Shown: positions 1-6,363, counted from the first letter of the stretch. The stretch: 7,137 bases of DNA from Phycisphaerae bacterium (GCA_021736565.1 JAIPFO010000193.1:1-7137); one strand, 5' to 3'. Numbers and translations: made by a program. Notes: generated from the letters alone by a model not told the origin.

Positions 1-45
1 CGCTGGCAACTCGATGGGCTCAATTTTTTAACATACCTGTATTTT

Positions 46-52
46 AGGGTGG
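46..52 (+). promoter_or_regulatory. Ribosome binding site of the cyclophilin-repeat gene
   Basis: AGGGTGG lies 7 nt upstream of the ATG at 60, a purine-rich match to the anti-Shine-Dalgarno sequence at normal spacing. It supports 60 as the start, and the protein read from there begins with a good signal peptide. The 45 bases before it are AT-rich, but I cannot pick a convincing -35/-10 pair in them, so the promoter is either upstream of the window or of an unfamiliar type. Confidence 0.7.
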
Positions 53-59
53 CAACATA

Positions 60-3000
60 ATGAATATAAAATCGTTTTTTGGCTCTATCAGTCTCTTGTG
101 TTTGCTCTGGATGTCAACCTCTGCCCCGCTATTGGCCGATCGAACCGTGGTAGAGATGCAGACCAGTGCCGGCGATATCACCATTGAATTGTATGACAAT
201 GACACCCCGGTCACCGTCGCTAATTTCCTGGACTATATCGCGGAAGATTTTTATGACGGCCTGATATTTCACCGGGTGATCGATAACTTTATGGTCCAGG
301 GCGGTGCTTATGACCCTAATCTTTATGAGGCTGATTTTACCGATGAGGATTTTAGTATCAGGGATCCCAATTTCTTTCACACGCCCAAAGAGGATATTCC
401 TGACGAAGTCGATACCGGCCTGCTCAATGACTGGGCGACCCTGGCCATGGCCAATGCCGGGGCGGGAACAGGAAATTCGCAGTTTTTCATTAATCAAAAT
501 CCCAGTGGCAATCATCATCTCGACGGAAAGCATACGGTGTTTGGCCTGGTGGTTGACGGCATGGATGTCGTTGATGCGATCGCGTCGGTTCAAAAAGTTG
601 ACAATGCAGACATGACCGCCCATTTTGCCGATCTACCGCTCATCCCTGTTACCATTGATGATCTATCTATCGTTCGGCAGTTTAATTCGGAAAGTTCGGA
701 TTTTAGTAGCGTGCCTTTTTTAAATGCGTCTGACGGTACCGTTCGGACGTATGTTGGTCAGGGGGCACAGGACGGCGAATCTTATCGCCATGTTTTTACG
801 ACTACAGAATTCCTGGGGGTTGATTGCCTTCAATGGCGGCAGGTTTCTGATTCCAATTCCGGCCTGGATGATTTCACCCTGCTAATGGCACGTGATGCCG
901 ACGGGCAAATGTGGGTTTTCAAATACGTTCTCAATGAAGATACCGATCTGGAGGAAATAGAGCTTGAGGCGACCACCTTGAGCGAAGGCGTGATGTTCAA
1001 TGATTTTGCGGCCGACCATATGCAATTTCGTCTAATCACTTCCCTTTATAATCCGGACGACCTGGGGAGTCCGGACAATAGTTTAACCACCGGTTCTGGT
1101 GTTTCTCAGGTCACCGAAAAGATCGTGGATGTTGCGGCGTCATTATTACCGAATTATCCCGATGCTGATGTCATTATTGTCAAACGTTATGTCGGCCCGG
1201 AAGGCAGTGAGTCGGATATCGACTGGCTGTATTATCATCAGGGCGTGGGGCTGATCCTTAATCTCGAAGATGATGCCCAGGATACCACCTCAGACGGCTG
1301 GCAATTATCGTCCGTGAATTTCGATAGTGATAGTGATGATTTCAGCCAGGTCGACTTTTTGTCAGTTCCCCGGGGGAAAAGCCTTATTCGCACTTACGTC
1401 GGCCAGGGCATTTACGAGGGGCAAAATTACACCCAGACCTTTGCTTTTCCAACGACCCCATTTTCCGGCGTGCGTTACATGAAGTGGGTGCAGAATGCTG
1501 ACGACATTGATGAGGTTGACAGTTTTACGCTACAGCTTCTCCGGGACATTTCCGGGGAAATATGGGTGATCACATATATTTTAAATGGCGAAACAAAAAT
1601 GGATGCCGCGACGTTGTTGGAAGTGGAGCCTTTGAACACTGTCGTTGCCAATGATAATATTCAATTTCATCTGATCGAAGGTTTATACAATACTCAGGAT
1701 CTTACCGACCCCATCAATACCTTTGTTCGCGGTACGGGTAGCGACGCCATTACTGAAAAAGTCGTCAGTTCCACCAGTAGTGTTGGGCATATTCCTTACT
1801 ACAAGGAGGAGTTGTTTGAAACGAAGACCTGGCAGGGTGTTGTAGAAAATGCCAATAATGTGTCCTATTTTCACGATTCGGCGGGCCTGATACTGAATTT
1901 GCGTCATGGGGCCGATGGGGCCGATGGGGCCGATGGGGATGGCTGGCACCTGGCCTTTTTCGGCGGATTATTTGACAGTGACAGTGACGATCTAAGCGAT
2001 GTGCCTTACCTGCATGCAAATACCGATACGAGTGACCGTGTGTTCATCGGGCAAGGTGACAATGACAATGCCCGCTATCAGCACACGTTTGATTCGCGTT
2101 CGGTGAGTAGTATTAACTGCTTGCGGTGGGAATTGGATGGCGTGGCCAATAATATTCACACCAATTTCTATATCTATCTGGCCCAAGACCACTTAGGCGG
2201 ACTTTGGGTCTTTAAATATTATATTAATGATCTCAGGGAGTTTTATGTCGGGTCCAGTAGCGACGACCGTTTCAAGGCCAAACTGCTCAGTGCCTTTACT
2301 GATGACAATATGTATTTTCGCCTGATCAACGGCCAGACCGATAGCGATAATATTGCCGATCCCGACAATACCGTCCAGCTGCGTGATGATGACGAGCAAA
2401 TTATTGGTACCGAGCAGATCATCCAGTTTGACGCTTCTTTGTCAAACAAAACCTATTACGACGATGATCTGGTGCTGGTTAAATGTCAGACGATCCAGGA
2501 TGCCAATGAGGTGCAGTGGAATTATTATCATGAATCCACCGGTCTTGTTCTGGAATTATGGAACAGGGCCGTAGATTCCGAAGAGTCCAACTATTATGAC
2601 CCGGACGATTTTGGGATGCAGGCCGACCCGGCCATTGACGGGTGGCGATTGGGATGGTATGGCCGTCAGGAACCGGTTTTCGACCATGCGAGTGCCGATT
2701 TCTCTGATGTACCCTTTGTCAAAGCAGGACCAGGTGATTTACGGGTCTACCGGGGGCAGGGCAATTTTTCCGGCAGTCAATATGTAGCGACTTTTGATTC
2801 TCTCAAGATGTTGTCGGTTAATTGTCTGGCGATGAATGAAACGGCGGTTCCGCAATGGAATAAACCTTCATCGTCCCTGGTGGCCGCCCGCGATACCCAT
2901 GAGAACCTCTGGCTGTTCAAAGTTGTACGCAATAGCCTCTCCCTTGAAGAAGCGGCCTTTATCGACCAGGTCACGCCCTTTGATCTCTATCCCGACATGC

Positions 3001-4091
3001 ACATGAAGCTGATGACCGGTGATTATGCGGTGGGCGATACGATCACCCGGGGCGACGCTCTCAGCGGTGAGATCGAAGTGCTGGTCAGTGATGATCAAGA
3101 ACTTGACAACTGGCCTGACCTTGACGATGAACTGGTATTGGTTCGATGGGGCGAACAGGCTGATGCGAACAATATAGACTGGACCTGGTACCATGAATCC
3201 ACCGGTGTGGTTCTGGATCTTTGGGACAACTTTTACGACCCCAACCTGACCGACCCCAATACAGAGAACCCTGATATTATTGAAACAGACGGTGATGGCT
3301 GGATTCTCGGAGTCCCCGATGAATTAGATCATCTGCGAATTTCCGTTTCCGCCTGTTCCGATCGCCAGAAATCACGGGATGCCTTCACGCTGTCAGGTCG
3401 ATGGGACGGGGCGGCTGAGGATATTTCTTTTAGTGAACTCTTTCTAAGAGTGGGCCCCTGGCAGGAAACGGTTTTTCTGGTGCAGTCCGGCAATAAACCC
3501 GTTTATAAATATAAAGGCACGCTTCAAAATGGCTCCTATTTGTCCGTCACCCTGGACGCAAAGAAGGGGACCTTTAAAGTCCTTGCCCGAAAAACCGACC
3601 TGACCGGCATGGTCGAGCCGGTGAATGTGGAATTTACTATTGGCGATTATTACGGGGCCGGCGCAGCCAGCGTGATCAACAAACAGGGCGTGCCATTGGT
3701 GTTACTCAAAGGCGACCAGGATTCCCTGCGAAGTGAGAATTATCGATATGTTTCGGATGATGGCCCCCACAATGATTCCGTTACGGTCTCCGGGAGCATG
3801 ACCTCCAGCCTCGGCAGCATCGACCTGACCGATAAAAAAGTGACCCTCAGCTGGGGAGATGACACCGCTAAAACGGTCAATTCTAATTTTATCCAAACCG
3901 GTAAGCGTGCACGGTATGTGTATCGCAATAAGAATGCGACCCTGACCTACGCCTTGATAGATTGGGATACGGCAAGATTCAAAGTTGTCTTTAAATCAGC
4001 TTTTATTGACGCGCCAACCCAGGACTTAAATATTGAGATAAAAGACAGCGACGATGTGGTTCTCTTTGACCAGACCGTTTCCGTGCCATAA
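60..4091 (+). CDS. Secreted cyclophilin-type peptidyl-prolyl isomerase with four large tandem repeat modules
   Basis: Seen: residues 1-26 form a signal peptide (Lys4, hydrophobic stretch 6-18, probable cleavage after Ala22 or Ala26). Residues about 29-205 are a cyclophilin domain: FHRVI at 70-74 with the catalytic Arg72, FMVQGG at 77-82, MANAG at 130-134, NSQFFIN at 139-145 and LDGKHTVFG at 154-162. Known: cyclophilins catalyse cis-trans isomerisation of Xaa-Pro bonds, and bacterial PpiA-type enzymes are about 160-190 residues with little else. Here about 1,140 more residues follow: four modules at 209-421, 422-638, 639-874 and 875-1086, then a duplicated C-terminal domain (about 1089-1343). 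The tail is rich in Asp and in predicted beta-type alternation. The position of human CypA Trp121 is His153. The export signal places the protein in the periplasm, outer membrane surface or medium. No lipobox or sorting tail is evident. The gene sits 17 bp before a TolC-family gene. The isomerase assignment is firm; the role of the repeat tail is unknown. Confidence 0.93.
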   Translation: MNIKSFFGSISLLCLLWMSTSAPLLADRTVVEMQTSAGDITIELYDNDTPVTVANFLDYIAEDFYDGLIFHRVIDNFMVQGGAYDPNLYEADFTDEDFSIRDPNFFHTPKEDIPDEVDTGLLNDWATLAMANAGAGTGNSQFFINQNPSGNHHLDGKHTVFGLVVDGMDVVDAIASVQKVDNADMTAHFADLPLIPVTIDDLSIVRQFNSESSDFSSVPFLNASDGTVRTYVGQGAQDGESYRHVFTTTEFLGVDCLQWRQVSDSNSGLDDFTLLMARDADGQMWVFKYVLNEDTDLEEIELEATTLSEGVMFNDFAADHMQFRLITSLYNPDDLGSPDNSLTTGSGVSQVTEKIVDVAASLLPNYPDADVIIVKRYVGPEGSESDIDWLYYHQGVGLILNLEDDAQDTTSDGWQLSSVNFDSDSDDFSQVDFLSVPRGKSLIRTYVGQGIYEGQNYTQTFAFPTTPFSGVRYMKWVQNADDIDEVDSFTLQLLRDISGEIWVITYILNGETKMDAATLLEVEPLNTVVANDNIQFHLIEGLYNTQDLTDPINTFVRGTGSDAITEKVVSSTSSVGHIPYYKEELFETKTWQGVVENANNVSYFHDSAGLILNLRHGADGADGADGDGWHLAFFGGLFDSDSDDLSDVPYLHANTDTSDRVFIGQGDNDNARYQHTFDSRSVSSINCLRWELDGVANNIHTNFYIYLAQDHLGGLWVFKYYINDLREFYVGSSSDDRFKAKLLSAFTDDNMYFRLINGQTDSDNIADPDNTVQLRDDDEQIIGTEQIIQFDASLSNKTYYDDDLVLVKCQTIQDANEVQWNYYHESTGLVLELWNRAVDSEESNYYDPDDFGMQADPAIDGWRLGWYGRQEPVFDHASADFSDVPFVKAGPGDLRVYRGQGNFSGSQYVATFDSLKMLSVNCLAMNETAVPQWNKPSSSLVAARDTHENLWLFKVVRNSLSLEEAAFIDQVTPFDLYPDMHMKLMTGDYAVGDTITRGDALSGEIEVLVSDDQELDNWPDLDDELVLVRWGEQADANNIDWTWYHESTGVVLDLWDNFYDPNLTDPNTENPDIIETDGDGWILGVPDELDHLRISVSACSDRQKSRDAFTLSGRWDGAAEDISFSELFLRVGPWQETVFLVQSGNKPVYKYKGTLQNGSYLSVTLDAKKGTFKVLARKTDLTGMVEPVNVEFTIGDYYGAGAASVINKQGVPLVLLKGDQDSLRSENYRYVSDDGPHNDSVTVSGSMTSSLGSIDLTDKKVTLSWGDDTAKTVNSNFIQTGKRARYVYRNKNATLTYALIDWDTARFKVVFKSAFIDAPTQDLNIEIKDSDDVVLFDQTVSVP
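684..1322 (+). repeat. Protein module R1 (residues 209-421) of the cyclophilin-repeat protein
   Basis: First copy of the four-fold module. In order it carries a DFSSVPFL opening (214-221), RTYVGQG (GQG at 233-235) followed by a Y-x-H-x-F segment, an ARDADGQMWVFKY core, an HMQFRLI strand with a following SPDN loop, an acidic segment leading to VIIVKRY, and IDWLYYH (His393) followed by GLILNL. It closes with DGW. The module is divergent at the DNA level, so this is an old protein duplication and not a recent DNA repeat. I do not recognise the fold; alternating hydrophobic residues suggest a beta-rich structure. Confidence 0.8.
1323..1973 (+). repeat. Protein module R2 (residues 422-638) of the cyclophilin-repeat protein
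   Basis: Second copy, opened by the acidic DSDSDDFS (422-429). It shows the same landmarks as R1: RTYVGQG (GQG at 448-450), IWVITYILN as the W-[VIL]-F/I core, NIQFHLIEGLYN, and VSYFHDSAGLILNL, with His605 in the position of His393 of R1 but the Trp replaced. Its closing DGW is preceded by a GAD triplet expansion (617-625) that no other copy has. R1 and R2 share the GLILNL ending, so they look closer to each other than to R3 and R4. Confidence 0.8.
1908..1934 (+). repeat. Three perfect 9-bp tandem repeats encoding (Gly-Ala-Asp)3
   Basis: The unit GGGGCCGAT occurs three times head to tail and then degenerates into GGGGATGG. It is in frame and encodes GAD three times (residues 617-625), followed by GDGW. 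The other three modules reach their DGW without this stretch, so it is an insertion in a loop between modules R2 and R3, of the kind produced by replication slippage. Because the unit is a multiple of three, copy-number change would keep the frame. Confidence 0.9.
1974..2681 (+). repeat. Protein module R3 (residues 639-874) of the cyclophilin-repeat protein
   Basis: Third and longest copy. It opens with DSDSDDLSDVPYL (639-651), nearly the same as R2. Landmarks: RVFIGQG (GQG at 664-666) with RYQHTF after it, LWVFKYYIN, NMYFRLINGQ with a following DPDNT, DDDLVLVK, and VQWNYYHESTGLVLELW (His824). An insertion rich in Asp, Tyr and Pro follows the YHESTG segment before the closing DGW, and explains the extra 20 or so residues compared with R1 and R2. 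Confidence 0.8.
2682..3317 (+). repeat. Protein module R4 (residues 875-1086) of the cyclophilin-repeat protein
   Basis: Fourth copy. It opens with DHASADFSDVPFV (875-887) and has RVYRGQG (GQG at 899-901), an AARDTHENLWLFK core, MHMKLMTGDY, DDELVLVRW, and IDWTWYHESTGVVLDLW (His1045), ending in GDGW. The middle is shorter than in the other copies, having lost the DPxNT loop after the MHMKLM strand. Its YHESTG..L.LW ending groups it with R3. Confidence 0.8.
3324..4088 (+). repeat. Duplicated C-terminal beta-rich domain of the cyclophilin-repeat protein
   Basis: Residues about 1089-1219 and 1226-1343 look like two copies of one domain. DAFTLSG (1107-1113) aligns with DSVTVSG (1239-1245), and the YKYKG segment with its following strand and FKVLARK (1149-1178) aligns with the YVYRNK segment and FKVVFKS in the second copy (from 1286), with a shift of 132-137 residues. 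The pattern of a 'D-x-[FV]-T-[LV]-S-G' strand, then a 'Y-x-Y' strand and an 'F-K-V' strand resembles short beta-sandwich-like domains I associate with the C-termini of secreted planctomycete proteins. That family link is from memory and unverified. It may serve as a cell-surface or secretion-related end domain. Confidence 0.6.
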
Positions 4092-4095
4092 ATCG

Positions 4096-4101
4096 AAAGG
4101 A
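4096..4101 (+). promoter_or_regulatory. Ribosome binding site of the TolC-family gene
   Basis: AAAGGA ends 7 nt before the ATG at 4109, within the 17-bp gap after the upstream stop codon. It favours 4109 over the later in-frame ATGs at 4142, 4166 and 4202, none of which has as good a site at proper spacing. The short gap without a hairpin implies translation from the same transcript as the upstream gene. Confidence 0.75.
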
Positions 4102-4108
4102 TTAATAG

Positions 4109-5950
4109 ATGTATAAGTACAAGACCCGAAACGGGATTGTCATGACTCACCCGCATGGCGGGGTTATGCGTAATGTGACTCCATTTAAACCCCGCGTCGC
4201 GATGGCGGACCGGTTGTTCCTGCGCGCCTCGATTGTTGTCGTCTGTTGCCTGCTGGGATCCAGTGGGGCGGCGGACTCTACTGCTGCTCAAGCCCGTACG
4301 GAGGGTGAGAAGGCGGGTTCGGACATTCATCGGCAGGTGTTGAGCCTTAAAGAAATTCTGACCCAAAAGATGCCATTACTTCCTGAAGAGGTCAAAGCGG
4401 AAAAACGTGAAGTTATCACTCTAAACCTTCAGGAGTGTGTCCAGAAGGCGTTAGAGCATAACTTTAACCTGCGAATCAGCAGTTATAATCCTTCGGTGAG
4501 TCATTCAGACCTTATTGAAGCGGAAGCGGCTTTTGACGCCGTTTTTTTTGGCTCAGCCCAATTCGACCTTACTGACCGGGATAATATCGATTCGGGTTTC
4601 TATACCCGGTCCACCGAGGTGAATGGTAAAATTAAAAACCAGCGGATCGGCACTTCCCCTTATACCGATCAGGCGAATCATTCCTATATGCTCGGCCTGC
4701 GAAAGCGGTTGTCCACCGGGGCGGTGGTCCAACTGGCTCAACAAATGCGGCGGTTCAAGGATTATAACGACCCGGATCTGCTCTTTCGAAACCCCTTTTA
4801 CGAATTTGGAGTTCAATTACAGGTCAGTCAGCCCTTATTGCGCGATTTTGGTGTTGATGTCAACCGGGCATCGATCCGGGCGGCAAGTATCCAACATCAA
4901 ATCAGTCGCCAGATGTTCGAACTGGAGGTGATTAAAACCATCGCAGCCGTCGAAACGAATTATTGGGAACTCTTTTTTGCCCGGCAACGAGTCAAGGTCA
5001 ATACCCAGTTGCTCGAGAGAACCTTGCAAACCTATGAGATGGTTCAAGTACGCAGTGATTACGACACACAAAGTTTATCGGTTTCCCGAACACGCGCTTT
5101 GATCGCCCGGACGCGTGCCGACCTGATCTCTGCTCGCAAGAATGTTTTGCAAAAACAGGAGTTACTACTGCAAGTCCTTAATGACCCGAATTTACTGCTG
5201 ACGAACAAATGGGAAATTATTACCGTTGACCGACCGGACAATCCAGAATTAAATATCGAATACCAACGAGCCGTTGATGCCGCCGTGCAAAAACGCCCGG
5301 AAATTATTGCCCAGCGGTATAGTAAGGATATTGCCAAACTGGTCGTCGATGTGGCTAAAAACCAGAAACTGCCACGGTTCGATCTGGTCTATCAAAATGA
5401 TATGACCGGCGCGGGGACCAATCCGGACCAGGCCTGGGACAAACACTGGCAACGCGACCTGGTCAGTCATTCTATTGGGTTCAGTTTAGAAATGCCTGTG
5501 GGGAATCGCGGAGCCGAGGCGGCCTATCATAAAGCCAAAACACAGAAGCTTCAGGAGGATTTACGCTTGAAAAGCTTGAAGGAGCAGGTGCTGGCCGATG
5601 TCAATGTCTCGGTCCATGATTTGAATATGACCCATGAAGAAATTGATGTCCGGTATGAATCCATGGATGCGGATCGGGACGAAGTGTTGTACTATCTGGC
5701 GACCATGGACGCCGAACAGCAGAATACCATGACTCCCAACTTTCTTAATCTGAAGTTAAATGCCGACGAGCGTCTGGCACGCAGTCAGATCACCACGGTG
5801 CTATCGATGGTCCAGTATGAACTGGCGATTATGAATGTACACCGCTCACAGGGCACCCTGCTCCAATATAACAATATTAAACTCGAAGACGAAACCGTAA
5901 AAAATAATAATAGAATAACGCCCAAGAAAATGATGAATACCGGCCATTGA
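4109..5950 (+). CDS. TolC-family outer-membrane efflux/secretion channel protein
   Basis: Known: TolC-type outer-membrane factors are trimers that form an outer-membrane beta-barrel and a long periplasmic alpha-helical tunnel, completing drug-efflux or type I secretion machines. Seen: two OEP halves. The first begins with LNLQECVQKALEHNFNLRI (105-123), the typical entry helix, and continues with SQPLLRDFG (240-248) and a long helical segment ending in ETNYWELFFARQ. The second begins with the helix from about 382 (AVDAAVQKRPEI at 388-399), has the barrel strand EMPVGNRGAEAAY near 463-475, and closes with helices including NFLNLKLNADERLARSQ (from 544) and an RSQGTLL turn near the end. The 613 residues are longer than E. 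coli TolC (about 490), mostly through a 100-residue N-terminal part. The export signal is unusually deep: the hydrophobic stretch is 40-49, with cleavage likely near Ala54, so about 35 residues precede it. It probably works with an adaptor and inner-membrane pump encoded elsewhere, and may serve the gene before it. Confidence 0.9.
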   Translation: MYKYKTRNGIVMTHPHGGVMRNVTPFKPRVAMADRLFLRASIVVVCCLLGSSGAADSTAAQARTEGEKAGSDIHRQVLSLKEILTQKMPLLPEEVKAEKREVITLNLQECVQKALEHNFNLRISSYNPSVSHSDLIEAEAAFDAVFFGSAQFDLTDRDNIDSGFYTRSTEVNGKIKNQRIGTSPYTDQANHSYMLGLRKRLSTGAVVQLAQQMRRFKDYNDPDLLFRNPFYEFGVQLQVSQPLLRDFGVDVNRASIRAASIQHQISRQMFELEVIKTIAAVETNYWELFFARQRVKVNTQLLERTLQTYEMVQVRSDYDTQSLSVSRTRALIARTRADLISARKNVLQKQELLLQVLNDPNLLLTNKWEIITVDRPDNPELNIEYQRAVDAAVQKRPEIIAQRYSKDIAKLVVDVAKNQKLPRFDLVYQNDMTGAGTNPDQAWDKHWQRDLVSHSIGFSLEMPVGNRGAEAAYHKAKTQKLQEDLRLKSLKEQVLADVNVSVHDLNMTHEEIDVRYESMDADRDEVLYYLATMDAEQQNTMTPNFLNLKLNADERLARSQITTVLSMVQYELAIMNVHRSQGTLLQYNNIKLEDETVKNNNRITPKKMMNTGH

Positions 5951-5975
5951 CCCGATCATGGAAAGGCAAAGTCTG

Positions 5976-6001
5976 AAAGGAGACTCCTGAAGTCTCCTTT
6001 T
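5976..6001 (+). terminator. Rho-independent-type terminator after the TolC-family gene
   Basis: A perfect 10-bp stem, AAAGGAGACT / AGTCTCCTTT, with the 5-nt loop CCTGA lies 25 nt after the stop codon. The T run is short (four T, partly in the stem), so it would be a moderate terminator for the plus-strand transcript. The stem is palindromic, but on the minus strand it offers only AAA-type flanks on the 5' side, and a separate terminator serves that strand. Confidence 0.7.
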
Positions 6002-6018
6002 GTCCGATTGCGTATCAC

Positions 6019-6054
6019 GCCTAACGGAAGGCTTTGAATTGCAAAGAGTTAGAT
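6019..6054. repeat. Imperfect palindrome with attC-like outer ends in the convergent intergenic region
   Basis: GCCTAAC (6019-6025) and GTTAGAT (6048-6054) contain complementary CTAAC/GTTAG ends. Inside them CTTTG (6032-6036) pairs with CAAAG (6042-6046) around a 5-nt loop. The two arms are asymmetric (6 unpaired bases on one side, 1 on the other). The ends fit the RYYYAAC and GTTRRRY consensus of integron attC core sites, but the element is only 36 bp, shorter than attC sites normally are. It may be a small hairpin-forming intergenic repeat; its function is unknown. Confidence 0.4.
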
Positions 6055-6298
6055 GTTGGCAAAGGGAGGGGGCAAATGGCTGGGTATGATCCAATTGTTT
6101 AGAAATATGTAACTTCAGGAAGAACGGGAAGTTTAGGTAGTCTTTTCCAGGTTTAGCTCTGGCAGATGAAAACCAGCGAATGCTGGTATTGCCTTGAAGA
6201 TCAGGCCAATTATCAGATGGCACTCTAATAGCCCTGCGGCGTTTTCGCGATAAATGCCCCATAAAAAAGTGCGATCGTACTCTTTTAGTGGGGTGCAT
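6055..6298. other. Non-coding convergent intergenic DNA
   Basis: This is most of the gap between the two converging genes. Neither strand gives an open frame with a plausible start, ribosome binding site and protein-like composition, and I see no tRNA cloverleaf, insertion-sequence ends or direct repeats. Short AT-rich tracts alternate with mixed sequence. I find nothing functional that I can support here. Confidence 0.5.
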
Positions 6299-6333
6299 AA
6301 AAAAACCCCCTCTGGATTGTACCAGAGAGGGTT
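6299..6333 (-). terminator. Rho-independent terminator of the minus-strand beta-helix gene
   Basis: Read on the minus strand, AACCCTCTCTGG (6333-6322) and CCAGAGGGGGTT (6315-6304) form a 12-bp stem around the 6-nt loop TACAAT, followed at once by a T run (complement of 6305-6299). It starts 31 nt beyond the stop codon at 6364. The one imperfect pair is a U-G wobble in the minus-strand RNA but would be a C-A mismatch in the plus-strand RNA. This, with the T tract, fixes its direction. Confidence 0.9.
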
Positions 6334-6363
6334 GTCTTGAGTATAAGTAATGGGTCGCATCAC

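Noticed and set aside
21..46. Sigma-70-like promoter before the first gene
   Set aside because: The stretch is AT-rich, but no pair of hexamers with fair matches and 16-18 bp spacing could be found, and upstream sequence is missing.
304..615. Plus-strand open frame of 103 codons inside the cyclophilin region
   Set aside because: It is an out-of-frame reading of the well-supported cyclophilin coding sequence, with no ribosome binding site and no family resemblance.
1908..1943. A collagen-like (Gly-X-Y) domain
   Set aside because: There are only three GAD triplets followed by GDG, with no proline and no length for a triple helix. It is better explained as a short slippage-type expansion in a linker.
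4238..4252. Lipoprotein signal (Cys46/Cys47) in the TolC-family protein
   Set aside because: The residues before the cysteines are VVV, not the usual L-[AS]-[GA] lipobox, and the cysteines lie within the hydrophobic core and not at its end. A type I cleavage near Ala54 is more likely.
6019..6054. A true integron attC site
   Set aside because: The outer 7-mers fit, but the total length is well below the usual minimum, the spacers are asymmetric, and no integrase or cassette is visible. It is kept only as an unexplained palindrome.
6269..6280. Near-palindrome GTGCGATCGTAC as an operator
   Set aside because: The two halves match imperfectly, the site lies downstream of both converging genes where an operator would have no gene to control, and such short palindromes arise by chance.
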